Of a DNA stretch of 64,000 nt, positions 43,284 through 51,885 are shown piece after piece. Origin of the DNA: Levilactobacillus yonginensis (GTDB taxonomy: Bacteria > Bacillota > Bacilli > Lactobacillales > Lactobacillaceae); the NCBI RefSeq assembly GCF_964065165.1, contig NZ_OZ061549.1, forward strand, positions 1,612,001 through 1,676,000, read 5' to 3'. Position 1 is the stretch's first letter; each line of letters starts with the position of its first letter. The translations under genes and the position numbers were made by a program. The notes below the pieces were generated by a model. The model was not told the DNA's origin. It saw only the letters and a program-made list of their open reading frames with translations, and did no database searches.

Positions 43284-44784
43284 GTGACTCCTCCTCATCA
43301 AACCAGACAGCAAAACCAGCGGGTAAAGTTACCGCATAGACTTCATCCTGACAATGGATCTTAACCGGACCACTATCCGGCAATTTTTCCACCCGTTTCA
43401 CTGGCCGACCAAACGGCGCAAACCCGTCGTAATGATCGTACCCCGTTGCGCTATACAAACGGATAAGCTCATCACGAGCATGCTGTGACTCAAAGTTTAG
43501 GTCGTGATCAACGACACCATAGTCCACAGTTTTCATCAGTTTCTGCTGAAATTCCGTCAAATCTGTTTGTAAATCGATAAAATCAGCATCATCGACCGCC
43601 AACTCAGGATTATCCGCTTCCGTAGCAACCACTGCCGGCCGACTTTCTGCGTGATATGTAACTGGACCCATCGTTGTCGCATCTAACAAGTCCGCCTCAT
43701 CCGATACTTCCCGATCCTGCGGCAGGTGTCGGGGAATCGCTTCCCGGACAATCAATGACTGATAATGCGTTAGTAGGTCATCTATTTGGCCAGTTAAGAC
43801 TTTAATATCAACCGACTGATTTTGGATATGATCAAATTCTTGACCCAACAACCGAATGGCTTTCAAAATAGTTTGAAATAACAAGTAAACCGTATCTAAA
43901 CTATTATTAATAGCAGTCGTACTAGGATCAAAACTACTAGCTAGCCGGGTTAATTGTCGTTGTGCATACCCCTGAACACGCTGCATTCGGACCACCATTT
44001 TTTCGTGATCACCGGCGGCATGAGACGCATCTAAATCATCGTTTCCTTGCTGACTGCGAGCCACCCGTTTACTAAAACTGGCAGAGTCTGCCAATGCCTG
44101 AATCTGGGGACCCTGATTCAATAATTGTCGAAATGCTGGAATGGCCTTCTCTTTCAGCATGGCTTGCAAATGACTGGCGGCTGTTCCGCCATGATTAAAG
44201 GCTAAGTCATTCGCTAGCTCGGTCAAATCTTCATCTAGCTTGTGCATACCTTTCATCACATCATCGTAGGCCGACAGCATATTTTGAAAATCATTATACA
44301 ATTGCGTGCTGTCTGCTGAAATCATCGTTCCTGACAGCTTCCCAACCAACGCGCAATATTCACGAATCCGCGTAATGTTTGCTGTCACCGTGTTATCAGC
44401 ATCAATGACCTTTTGCATCATGGTTAGGTATTCGATCCCACTACTCGTGATTCGATAAATATAAGCCTGAATAATGTGAAAACCACCGTTGACCATGGGA
44501 CGGCGCACCTTATGGGGTGAAACATCAACCAAGTTAGCTTGGTCCCCCAACACAGACAACACTGCCTTCAATGTGTTATCGGTCATAGCCTTCTCATCCA
44601 CGTCTAAATAATCATTGTTATATTTCTGCAATAAGGTGTCCAAGGTCGCCGCGTTACCCGTTGAACCACCATCATGATACAAAATCGTTAACACATTCCA
44701 ACCGGCCAATGGGTGGTCGCGACTGTGCCCTAAATTACTGGCTAAGAGCAGGTCCCTTAGTTTTGCCGAAATTGTTACAGCCAT
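43276..44784 (-). CDS. jetA: Wadjet subunit JetA (kleisin/MukF-like)
   Basis: 502 residues. The ATG at 44784 lies 8 bp after GGGAGG; a GTG at 44793 overlaps that site. The protein begins with a winged-helix-like region (WNVLTILYHDGGSTGNAATL), has a long helical middle and ends with strands (GPVKIHCQDEVYAVTLPAGF). This suits a kleisin that bridges the SMC heads. First gene of jetABCD, with a probable promoter at 44819-44847. Confidence 0.75.
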   Translation of the reverse strand: MAVTISAKLRDLLLASNLGHSRDHPLAGWNVLTILYHDGGSTGNAATLDTLLQKYNNDYLDVDEKAMTDNTLKAVLSVLGDQANLVDVSPHKVRRPMVNGGFHIIQAYIYRITSSGIEYLTMMQKVIDADNTVTANITRIREYCALVGKLSGTMISADSTQLYNDFQNMLSAYDDVMKGMHKLDEDLTELANDLAFNHGGTAASHLQAMLKEKAIPAFRQLLNQGPQIQALADSASFSKRVARSQQGNDDLDASHAAGDHEKMVVRMQRVQGYAQRQLTRLASSFDPSTTAINNSLDTVYLLFQTILKAIRLLGQEFDHIQNQSVDIKVLTGQIDDLLTHYQSLIVREAIPRHLPQDREVSDEADLLDATTMGPVTYHAESRPAVVATEADNPELAVDDADFIDLQTDLTEFQQKLMKTVDYGVVDHDLNFESQHARDELIRLYSATGYDHYDGFAPFGRPVKRVEKLPDSGPVKIHCQDEVYAVTLPAGFAVWFDEEESHE

Positions 44785-44818
44785 CAGTGGCACCTCCCTC
44801 TTTAACCTCTTTTTAATC

Positions 44819-44847
44819 AGTATACGAGAAGAACTAATACAGGTCTA
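44819..44847 (-). promoter_or_regulatory. probable jetA promoter
   Basis: On the minus strand TAGACC and TATACT are 17 bp apart, about 35 bp before the jetA start. The -35 is weak. Confidence 0.5.
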
Positions 44848-44883
44848 TGCACGCTCCATCTTTTACTCAAAATGCGTAATCAT

Positions 44884-44923
44884 TCTTCAAAAAAATGCGT
44901 TGCCTGGTTAGACAACGCATGCT
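44884..44923 (-). terminator. terminator of the EamA transporter gene
   Basis: On the minus strand ATGCGTTGTC pairs with GGCAACGCAT and is followed by TTTTTTG. Confidence 0.8.
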
Positions 44924-44939
44924 TGTTCCACATGAAACA
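44924..44939. promoter_or_regulatory. parS-like 16-bp palindrome (site 4)
   Basis: TGTTCCACATGAAACA, identical to sites 3 and 6. It lies between a stop codon and its terminator. Confidence 0.5.
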
Positions 44940-44942
44940 ACT

Positions 44943-45833
44943 TTAATTCAACTGTTCTCGGCGACGCATTCCCCAAACATTGGGTAGAATGACCGCTGAG
45001 ATAATAATCACGACGCCGACCATCTGTAAGCCGCTGACCGTTTCTCCTAATAGGATAAAGGCAACTGCAATGGATGATGGCAGTTCCAATGATGACAGGA
45101 TTGGGCCAATTCCCAATTCCAAATATTGCATAAAGATCGAATAGGCAACCAACGGAAAAACCATCGAGAAGAGGGCAATCAAAATTCCCCATTTAATCGT
45201 ATCTCCAGTAACCGGTGCCGTTGCAATCTGCGGTCCCCAAACAACTGAAATTAAAAGGAAAGCACCCACACACAATAGCCAAGTCTTGCTTAAGGGATCC
45301 AAGTTATTTCCCAGACTGGCCGTAAACTGCATTGTACAAGCATAAGCACACGCCGCTAGGAAGCTAAAGAACAGGCCTAACGGTGATAAGGCACCCTCAA
45401 TTGGGAAGAGACCAGCCGCCAAAACCGTGCCTACTAAAACGAGGACGATACTTAAAACCTGTAATCGCGATGGCCACCGATGGTGAATCAGTGATCCCAA
45501 CAAGACAGACAACCAAACCGCCTGCATCAACATGACCGCCGCTGCAGCTACTGACACCAATTTTAAGGCCTGTATATAGAACGTATTGGTAAAGCCAGAG
45601 GCCGTTCCTGCCGCAATCACCAACAAGATTTGTCTCCAATTGGTGTGTTGATATCGCAGCCAGCGCCGCCGCGCAACGTGAATGATTCCTAAAATAATAA
45701 CCGCACTGAGAAAGGACCAGAACAGCAGCGGTCCATTGACGACGCCCTCACGTCGCGCAATTTTGAACAATGACGCCGGAATTCCAAAACTAACGGCGCC
45801 CAGTGCCACGAAAATTGGTGCTATTTTTTTCAA
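44943..45833 (-). CDS. EamA/DMT family transporter
   Basis: TTG at 45833 lies 8 bp after TGGAGTG and begins KKIAPIFVALGAVSFGIPAS, which fits the usual start of ten-helix DMT proteins; the open frame upstream is non-coding. 296 residues, with two EamA halves (the second at about 150-296, with FPLVAYSIFMQYLELGIGPI and IAVAFILLGETVSGLQMVGV). Substrate unknown; relatives export metabolites or amino acids. Confidence 0.85.
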   Translation of the reverse strand: MKKIAPIFVALGAVSFGIPASLFKIARREGVVNGPLLFWSFLSAVIILGIIHVARRRWLRYQHTNWRQILLVIAAGTASGFTNTFYIQALKLVSVAAAAVMLMQAVWLSVLLGSLIHHRWPSRLQVLSIVLVLVGTVLAAGLFPIEGALSPLGLFFSFLAACAYACTMQFTASLGNNLDPLSKTWLLCVGAFLLISVVWGPQIATAPVTGDTIKWGILIALFSMVFPLVAYSIFMQYLELGIGPILSSLELPSSIAVAFILLGETVSGLQMVGVVIIISAVILPNVWGMRRREQLN

Positions 45834-45951
45834 ACAAATCACTCCAAAGATATGTATGCCTATTAAACCTATCGTTTCCATTATACATCTTATGAATGCT
45901 CGAAAACGGCCAAGCAAAAAGGCACCAGATTCTCATCCAATGCCTTCTCAG

Positions 45952-46395
45952 TTAAAATCTGTAGTTTACATGACCCATCATTTTCTTATTGCGGTCCGAC
46001 TTGTGGCGCGTAAAGTATCGGACTGAGTAAGGTGCAGCGGGCTTGTAATCGTCCGCAAAATTCATCAACACGGCCTGGCGTTTGCCATGAATTGTCCGTT
46101 TGACGCGTTTATTCGACAATACTGCATCGGTACCGCTAACTCCCCAAGTGCAACCGTTTTTCCCATTTGAGACGTAAAGTCGCTTACCTTTGAGAGTATT
46201 TTTAGTACCATTGTAATTCGAATACACCGAGTGTTTTTTCACGATAAACGTCGTGTGATTGCCGTACCAGTGTCCCCGGTAAGCCCGTGGAATCGCCCGA
46301 CTAGCACTAGCCGATACTGGTGACTGCAGCATTCCCAGTCCAATTCCAACACCCACTAATAATGCCACTACCATGACCGCTTTTTTCAACTTCAT
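45952..46395 (-). CDS. small secreted protein with GHWY motif (family member 3)
   Basis: 147 residues behind AGGAG. Signal peptide ends near residue 32 (VSASASR). The mature start RAIPRAYRGHWYGNHTTF carries the same 'P-basic-x-x-basic-G-x-W' motif as 34943 and 35582. The rest is basic with alternating strands. Function unknown. It is followed in the same direction by a related gene, and both lie beyond the jet operon. Confidence 0.72.
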   Translation of the reverse strand: MKLKKAVMVVALLVGVGIGLGMLQSPVSASASRAIPRAYRGHWYGNHTTFIVKKHSVYSNYNGTKNTLKGKRLYVSNGKNGCTWGVSGTDAVLSNKRVKRTIHGKRQAVLMNFADDYKPAAPYSVRYFTRHKSDRNKKMMGHVNYRF

Positions 46396-46417
46396 TATGT
46401 ATCGTCTCCTAAATTAT

Positions 46418-46948
46418 TTAAAAATCATCGCGAAGCCGCTCATTCCCAAAGAAACGGTTAGCATACTTCTTCGCGGCACGTTTGCTGTGATAGGCGTACC
46501 CATCGGTCCAAGCCTTGGCACCACTTGCCAATTGCAACGTGTGATACGTCTTACCATTGAGTCGATGGGCAACACCACGATAGTAGTCCCCGGCGCCAGC
46601 TCCCTGGGTCCAACCGTACGTCCACGTCCACTTTTCGCCATCAATTTTAAACGTTGTTCCATAGATCCAATTACGATGCCGCCGGCTGCGAAAATTAGTG
46701 CTCGCTGTGACCTTCTTAGGGTGCAAATGCCATGTACCCGCTGCGCCACTGATTTTCTTGGCCGTAATCTTGACGCGATAATACCTGCCCCCTGAATAGG
46801 TATACCACGTTCCCCGCATACGTTTGGGAAAAGTCCTGATTGTGTAGCGGGTCTTCGCTGCTGCTACCTGCTGCGTCCCTAGTGTAACTGCCGCCGTTGA
46901 CACCGTCACCGTGGCTAATAGCAAGGTGACCATCCGTTTCATGTTCAT
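46418..46948 (-). CDS. small secreted protein with GTWY motif (family member 4)
   Basis: The ATG at 46948 follows CGGAGGAG. 176 residues; signal peptide ends VAAA near residue 32. The mature part starts TRYTIRTFPKRMRGTWYTYS, again the shared motif. It is strongly basic and rich in Tyr and Trp (WTWTYGWTQGAGAGDYYRG), which suggests binding to wall polymers. It lies 22 bp upstream of the 45952 gene, in the same direction, so the two are probably one transcript. Confidence 0.72.
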   Translation of the reverse strand: MNMKRMVTLLLATVTVSTAAVTLGTQQVAAAKTRYTIRTFPKRMRGTWYTYSGGRYYRVKITAKKISGAAGTWHLHPKKVTASTNFRSRRHRNWIYGTTFKIDGEKWTWTYGWTQGAGAGDYYRGVAHRLNGKTYHTLQLASGAKAWTDGYAYHSKRAAKKYANRFFGNERLRDDF

Positions 46949-47184
46949 CTGTCGCTCCTCCGATTTCAACTGATAAAAAGGTGATATCCCCTAACCATTC
47001 TCATTCTAAACTACCCCTGCTGACCTTTCAACGGGTTATCAATCAGATTAATTCTGAGGGTCGTAAGAGAACCCTGTCGCCTTAAGACTGTAGCACTTTA
47101 TTATTAACCAAAATTTGTTATTAATAACAAATTAAATACTAGAATACAAAAAATTGGGCTAAAACTTGACACCGTCGAAAAGTC

Positions 47185-47751
47185 TTAAAATAAATGGCCT
47201 GGATTAAAGATGGCTAAACTCAACACGTATAGTGCCCAGCCACCGGCTAACCACCGCCAATTTAAGCTGATGTTCACCGCCAAGCCTTGCCACCAACGAC
47301 GAAAGTAGGCCCTGTTGACACTAAACGGGATTGCCAGCTGCGTTTTACGAGCCAACAACGCTAGATAGAATGCGGCGACGCCTAGCCCCAAGATAAAGGC
47401 TAATCGTAGGACAGCCACCGCTAAATTCCCTTGTAAAAGTGCCAAAACTAGTTGTAATCCAGCACCAGTCAGCGATGCTAAATTCCACATGACCGGTATT
47501 ACCAACGACCACTGCCATGGAATCAGTGAAAAGGCCCCATACCAAAATAGTAATTTACAGCCGCTCCACGTCGCATGAAGGACCGACGGCCAGGTCAGGC
47601 CAAACGCCGTAATCACGTTCACGCTGAAAAAATGCGTTGCCAGTAGCCACAGGCAGATCACCAAAATGGCAACACACCACGCCGCTAACAGCTGAACCAC
47701 CAGCAGCGGCACCTGAAACAATTTAGTTAACTTCGTCTGTAACGTCTTCAA
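47185..47751 (-). CDS. hypothetical multi-spanning membrane protein
   Basis: 188 residues with about four to five hydrophobic helices, rich in Trp and Leu. The start is TTG at 47751 behind GAAGGGG, 2 bp after the stop of the AlkD-like gene, so the two are co-transcribed. I recognise no family. Many aromatic residues lie at the helix ends. Confidence 0.65.
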   Translation of the reverse strand: MKTLQTKLTKLFQVPLLVVQLLAAWCVAILVICLWLLATHFFSVNVITAFGLTWPSVLHATWSGCKLLFWYGAFSLIPWQWSLVIPVMWNLASLTGAGLQLVLALLQGNLAVAVLRLAFILGLGVAAFYLALLARKTQLAIPFSVNRAYFRRWWQGLAVNISLNWRWLAGGWALYVLSLAIFNPGHLF

Positions 47752-47753
47752 GC

Positions 47754-48494
47754 TTAACCGCCCCTTCGTTTCGCCTCAGTCCGTTTCTCAGCCAACAACG
47801 CCGTTAACGTTGCCTTCTCATTCGTCGTTGTGTGTCGCAACGACTTAATCTTCTGAACGGTCCGTTGCACAACTGGCAGAGAAAATTCCGTCCGCAGCAG
47901 CTGGTAGATTGTGGCCTGTTGATTAGGAAAGGCCGCCGCCAGTAACCAGGCCTGGCCCATCTGCACGTAATAGTTGGCGCTGTCTACGCTCACCGCTAAT
48001 TGTAGGGCAACCTCAGTGAATTCGGGTGTTAGATAGAATTTCAGGAGAAACACCAATCCGGTCCGCTGAAACCATGGATTGCTGGACTGCAGGTAACGTT
48101 GAATCACGGTCAAAAACTCCGCCCGAAACGCTTTGACCTGTTTAAAATGAATCACCATATCACACACCGACCAGTTGTCCGCCTTGGAAATGTAAGCGTC
48201 GCATAGCTTCGTAAAGTAAGCAACATCCAGCGGCAGTCGGCTCAGCACATACCCTTGAACGATAACCGCTTCATAATATTCTGTCCCAGCTACTGCTAAA
48301 AAATCATGCGGCATCCCCTGACTAATCGCCACCCCGAGTGTCTGTAGCGTCTTCATTGGGATTCCCAATAATGGTCGCTCAGTCGCCACAATCTTAGCGC
48401 TCCGATCCCGGAAGTGGTCATCCCCCAAATCCCGTAAGTCTTGCAAGAATTCCTGATAAGTTGCCGCCGTCCACACCGTCGTGGTTAACTCCAT
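47754..48494 (-). CDS. DNA alkylation repair protein (AlkD-like HEAT repeats)
   Basis: 246 residues, all helical. YQEFLQDLRDLGDDHFRDRS, ILGIPMKTLQTL-like and SKADNWSVCDMVIHFKQVKA are typical of the AlkD/PF08713 group, including the Trp-Ser-x-x-Asp active region. AlkD-type glycosylases remove bulky N-alkylated bases without flipping them. It is upstream of a membrane protein in an operon, and divergent from a small RNA candidate. Confidence 0.85.
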   Translation of the reverse strand: MELTTTVWTAATYQEFLQDLRDLGDDHFRDRSAKIVATERPLLGIPMKTLQTLGVAISQGMPHDFLAVAGTEYYEAVIVQGYVLSRLPLDVAYFTKLCDAYISKADNWSVCDMVIHFKQVKAFRAEFLTVIQRYLQSSNPWFQRTGLVFLLKFYLTPEFTEVALQLAVSVDSANYYVQMGQAWLLAAAFPNQQATIYQLLRTEFSLPVVQRTVQKIKSLRHTTTNEKATLTALLAEKRTEAKRRGG

Positions 48495-48569
48495 TTGACG
48501 CCATCTCCCCGCACTATTTTCTCCAATTATCGCACACGGCCGGTGCTTTGGGGAGATATCATGCCAGGA

Positions 48570-48585
48570 TGTTTCACATGAAACA
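48570..48585. promoter_or_regulatory. parS-like 16-bp palindrome (site 5)
   Basis: TGTTTCACATGAAACA, the reverse complement of site 2. It lies 15 bp before the promoter of the candidate small RNA. Confidence 0.5.
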
Positions 48586-48599
48586 ATCCTTAAATATCC

Positions 48600-48628
48600 T
48601 TGACTTCATTCTTGCCACGTGCGATACT
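48600..48628 (+). promoter_or_regulatory. orphan promoter
   Basis: TTGACT and GATACT exactly 17 bp apart, with no protein gene behind them before a strong terminator at 48738. Confidence 0.65.
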
Positions 48629-48634
48629 AGCTCC

Positions 48635-48738
48635 TGGTGCCAAACCAAGGTGGGGGTACGCGATCGGTGCGCAAGCATTCCGAAGGTCGCCGCACCTCAC
48701 CACTGACAGCTCTACGCTCTGCGTAGGGCTGTTTTTTT
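48635..48738 (+). ncRNA. candidate structured small RNA
   Basis: About 104 nt between an orphan promoter and a terminator. GGTGGGG (48649-48655) pairs with CCTCACC; within it GCGATC pairs with GGTCGC, and within that a short hairpin closes a GCAA tetraloop. The terminator stem (ACAGCTCTACGC, GCGTAGGGCTGT, then a T-run) follows at 48706. No open frame with a ribosome binding site is present. It does not show the landmarks of 6S, SRP, RNase P or tmRNA. Confidence 0.55.
48706..48738 (+). terminator. strong rho-independent terminator
   Basis: ACAGCTCTACGC pairs with GCGTAGGGCTGT with a three-base loop, followed by TTTTTT. No rightward protein gene precedes it. Confidence 0.9.
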
Positions 48739-48792
48739 GTCTATTTTTAGACCAGAAAACGCCGACACCCCCAAGGTATCGACGTTGTTACG

Positions 48793-50898
48793 CTACTTTT
48801 TAATTAAGAATTGCTTGTTGGCTGTAATGACGTGACCATTTGTCAGCACTAACCGGGTCCGTTGACCATGAACCTTAATTGACTTAATTTTTAACACGTG
48901 CCCCTGCTTAACGTGTTTAACCCGTTGACTCTGCTTAAACGCCAGGTGTTGATACTCGTAAAGACCACCTCGGCTGATGACCCGAACTTTCCCGGGATTC
49001 TTCTGGTAGTAAAGTGCCGCCACTAGCTTCGAATTGGCAGTCACGTAACCACCCTTGACCCGGTAGCGCAACGTCCCATGCTTGGAGTAAGCAACGCCTA
49101 ACACCTTAAACGTCACACTCTTAGTCCGTGGCTTAGCGCGATAGTGCCGAACGCGTTTCGTCAGATTGGCATCCCGATACAAGTTAACCGCTGTTTTAGC
49201 ATAAATTTGCGTCGGAAAATGCACGGTAACTGGCTTAGCGGGACTCGTTGTCGTAACGGTTGGCTTCTTCGTTGGCGTCGTAGATTGCGCTGGCGTACCC
49301 GTAGCCGGTTGCTTTTGATCATCCAGGAACTTCAATTGGCCCTGCTTCTCGAAGAGATCACCCATTGCCAAGAGTAATCGGTCTTGACTCGTAGCGGCCT
49401 CAAATTGAATTCCTAATGGCATCTGGTTCCCACTAACGTAGGTTGGCAAGCTGATGGCCGGTTCCCCAGTCATGTTAGCCAATTGGGTAAATGGCGACTT
49501 GCTCAAACCATGCAACCAGGCATCGTAAATTAATTGCATCTGATCCTGACTGTCTAACGAAGAAATGTCACGCATCTTCTCAACGTATTCCGGTAAGTAG
49601 GCCGGATCGGTGTTACTAGGCGCGGTAGTCGCCGTGGTTGGCGTTAGGTACAACGCATATTTTTGATGGAAGTCGGCCATCTGCTGCTTGGCCGTGGCAA
49701 CCTCCGTCTTATAACTTGCCTGATCATCCGAAGTCAGCTTCTTACTAGCCTCGAACAACGCGTAAGTCATAATACTACCGTCATCTGGCTCTAGGTCCCG
49801 TTTGAAGGCGGATCGGGCAAACGAATTCGCCGCAAATCCACTGGACGTGGCTCCCTTGTAGTAAGCCTGCATCAACGCTTTACCGTCCACTGGGCTGTCC
49901 GCCTGCTCCACGTTGAATCCCTGGGCCTTCAAGAACGAAACACTACGCATCACTGCATTCACCGCATCCTGACTCACCGGCGTACCCACGGGTGATTTTG
50001 TCGAGTACGCAATCTTTACTGATTTCAAATCCTGCGGTACAGCATCCGCGGTCACCTTGCCACTGAGCATGTTGTCAAAGAGCGTCTGGGTATCCTGCAT
50101 GCTCTTGGTTTCCGCAAAACTGGCCATACTGCTGCTTGCACTATCACCTTGAATCATCCCCGCAGTCGGCTTCAACCCAATGACCCCCGACCAGGAAGCG
50201 GGAATCCGCAGTGACCCACCAGCATCGTTTCCGGTTGCCAGTGGCACCATATCATCGGCAACACTAGCCGCTGCCCCACCGGAGGAGCCACCAGGATTAT
50301 CACTCGTGTTCCACGGATTCTTAGCAGCACCGTAGAGTTTCGAGTCCGTAATATTGGTCAATCCCAATTCAGGATAGTTCGTCTGACCGATCACTATGAA
50401 GCCTAAACTCTGTAGCTTTGTGACAAATGGCCGCGTGTAGCTTGCCACCCGGTTGCTGGAATAAGGCAACCCTTGCGTGGCGGGCTCCCCTTTCAATTCC
50501 TGCGCCAGTCCCTTGATCAAGACTGGTACGCCATAGAATGGCTGGCCGGTATCCTTCAGTGCTGCGGCTTCACTATAGGCTGCGTCCTCCCGCATGGTCA
50601 GGACCGCGTTGAGTTGTGGATTGTCCTGCTTAACTTTGGCCAAAGCTAACTGAATCAGCTGTTGGCTGGTCACTTTGCCAGACCGCACCATCTCAGCCAG
50701 CTGAGTGGCCGTCGCGTGCTGGTACTGAGCCTGGGTCAGCGTCTGACTCCCAGTCGGCGTGGCCGTTGAAACGGTCGGCGTCGCAGTATCGCTGGCAAAG
50801 GCTGGTAAAGTAACACCGGTTCCTCCGAGAACCAGAGCCACAATTGCCGTTACTAGAATGAGTCGCTGTTTAACGTGTTGAAAGGTTAGTTGCTTCAT
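48793..50898 (-). CDS. secreted amidase with C-terminal surface-binding domain
   Basis: The ATG at 50898 follows GGAGGAG. 701 residues: signal peptide 1-36 (PAFA), then an amidase-signature domain of about 490 residues with catalytic Lys129 (PVLIKG), cis-Ser205 in GGSSGG and Ser229 in GGSLRIP. A Thr/Pro linker (about 535-570) leads to a basic C-terminal domain of about 130 residues ending LTNGHVITANKQFLIKK. The same domain ends the 55079 protein and resembles DUF5776-type wall modules. It would hydrolyse amides outside the cell; the substrate is unknown. Confidence 0.85.
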   Translation of the reverse strand: MKQLTFQHVKQRLILVTAIVALVLGGTGVTLPAFASDTATPTVSTATPTGSQTLTQAQYQHATATQLAEMVRSGKVTSQQLIQLALAKVKQDNPQLNAVLTMREDAAYSEAAALKDTGQPFYGVPVLIKGLAQELKGEPATQGLPYSSNRVASYTRPFVTKLQSLGFIVIGQTNYPELGLTNITDSKLYGAAKNPWNTSDNPGGSSGGAAASVADDMVPLATGNDAGGSLRIPASWSGVIGLKPTAGMIQGDSASSSMASFAETKSMQDTQTLFDNMLSGKVTADAVPQDLKSVKIAYSTKSPVGTPVSQDAVNAVMRSVSFLKAQGFNVEQADSPVDGKALMQAYYKGATSSGFAANSFARSAFKRDLEPDDGSIMTYALFEASKKLTSDDQASYKTEVATAKQQMADFHQKYALYLTPTTATTAPSNTDPAYLPEYVEKMRDISSLDSQDQMQLIYDAWLHGLSKSPFTQLANMTGEPAISLPTYVSGNQMPLGIQFEAATSQDRLLLAMGDLFEKQGQLKFLDDQKQPATGTPAQSTTPTKKPTVTTTSPAKPVTVHFPTQIYAKTAVNLYRDANLTKRVRHYRAKPRTKSVTFKVLGVAYSKHGTLRYRVKGGYVTANSKLVAALYYQKNPGKVRVISRGGLYEYQHLAFKQSQRVKHVKQGHVLKIKSIKVHGQRTRLVLTNGHVITANKQFLIKK

Positions 50899-51188
50899 GA
50901 AAACTCCTCCTACAATGTGCAAACTTCCCCTCCAATACTACAAGACTTGGACTTGTTTGAAAACGCTTAATTTGGCGTTTTTATAAGTACAAATTTATAG
51001 ACTTAATTATACGATTATTATCTGCAAATGCTAATAGCCCAGCCCATCAGAAAAGAACCCGCATTACCCGCTAAATTCATGTCACCAATCCTATTTTTCG
51101 ACCATCCATTACTCACTAATCAACAACATTAGTAATTACTAAATAGACACACCCATTTCGTCACAGAATTAGCTATTTTTAAAAAAAT
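50899..51188. other. intergenic region upstream of the secreted amidase
   Basis: An AT-rich region of about 290 bp. TGAAAACGCTTAAT at 50958-50971 is, on the minus strand, cre-like with 12 of 14 matches. No gene is visible. Confidence 0.4.
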
Positions 51189-51234
51189 ATTTTTTTTAAA
51201 AGGGGCCCGTCTTCGTGAAGACGGGCCCCTTAGC
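51189..51234 (-). terminator. terminator of pyrFE
   Basis: On the minus strand AAGGGGCCCGTCTTC pairs with GAAGACGGGCCCCTT, followed by TTAAAAAAAATATTTTTTT. Confidence 0.85.
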
Positions 51235-51246
51235 TTGCTATTCACA

Positions 51247-51885
51247 TTACTGAGCTGATTTCGGCCAAGCCCAAGGATCTTCCCGCCACTGTTGTAGTGA
51301 CGTAAACTCGGCCGGTGTCATGTTACCCTGTTGCCGCGCGACCGCAATCAAGGCGCTATACGTGGTCAACGGCGTCAGCGTCAGGCCAGCCTGTTGAAAG
51401 TTGACCACACTATCTGGCAATTCATACGAGAAAATGGCGATAACCCCCAACACCTTGGCGCCCGCTGCTTGCACGGCCTTGGCGGCAGCTAAGACACTGC
51501 CTCCGGTTGAAATTAGATCATCGATCAGGACGACCCGTTCTTCCGCGGAAATCTGCCCTTCAATCTGCTTGCCCTTACCGTGGTCCTTAGGCTTAGCGCG
51601 CACGTAGTTCATCGGTAAGTTTAACCGGTCCGCAACTAACGCCGCATGGGGGATTCCGGCCGTCGCCACCCCGCCGATCACCGTCGCTTCCGGATACTGT
51701 TCCCTAATCAACGCCGCTAACCCATCCGCAATGGCTGATCGCACTTGCGGGTACGCAATCGTCTTACGATTATCCGTGTAAATGGGAGCCTGCATCCCGC
51801 TAGCCCACAGGAATGGGTGGTTTGGGGCCAAGGTGACCGCCTGAATGTCTAAGAGGTCCGTTGCAATTTGCTGGTCAATTGTCAT
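51247..51885 (-). CDS. pyrE: orotate phosphoribosyltransferase
   Basis: The ATG at 51885 follows GGGAGCGG and shares its A with the pyrF stop codon. 212 residues: ERVVLIDDLISTGGSV is the PRPP-binding motif, and AKPKDHGKGKQIEG the flexible catalytic loop. It joins orotate to PRPP to give OMP. Confidence 0.95.
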   Translation of the reverse strand: MTIDQQIATDLLDIQAVTLAPNHPFLWASGMQAPIYTDNRKTIAYPQVRSAIADGLAALIREQYPEATVIGGVATAGIPHAALVADRLNLPMNYVRAKPKDHGKGKQIEGQISAEERVVLIDDLISTGGSVLAAAKAVQAAGAKVLGVIAIFSYELPDSVVNFQQAGLTLTPLTTYSALIAVARQQGNMTPAEFTSLQQWREDPWAWPKSAQ

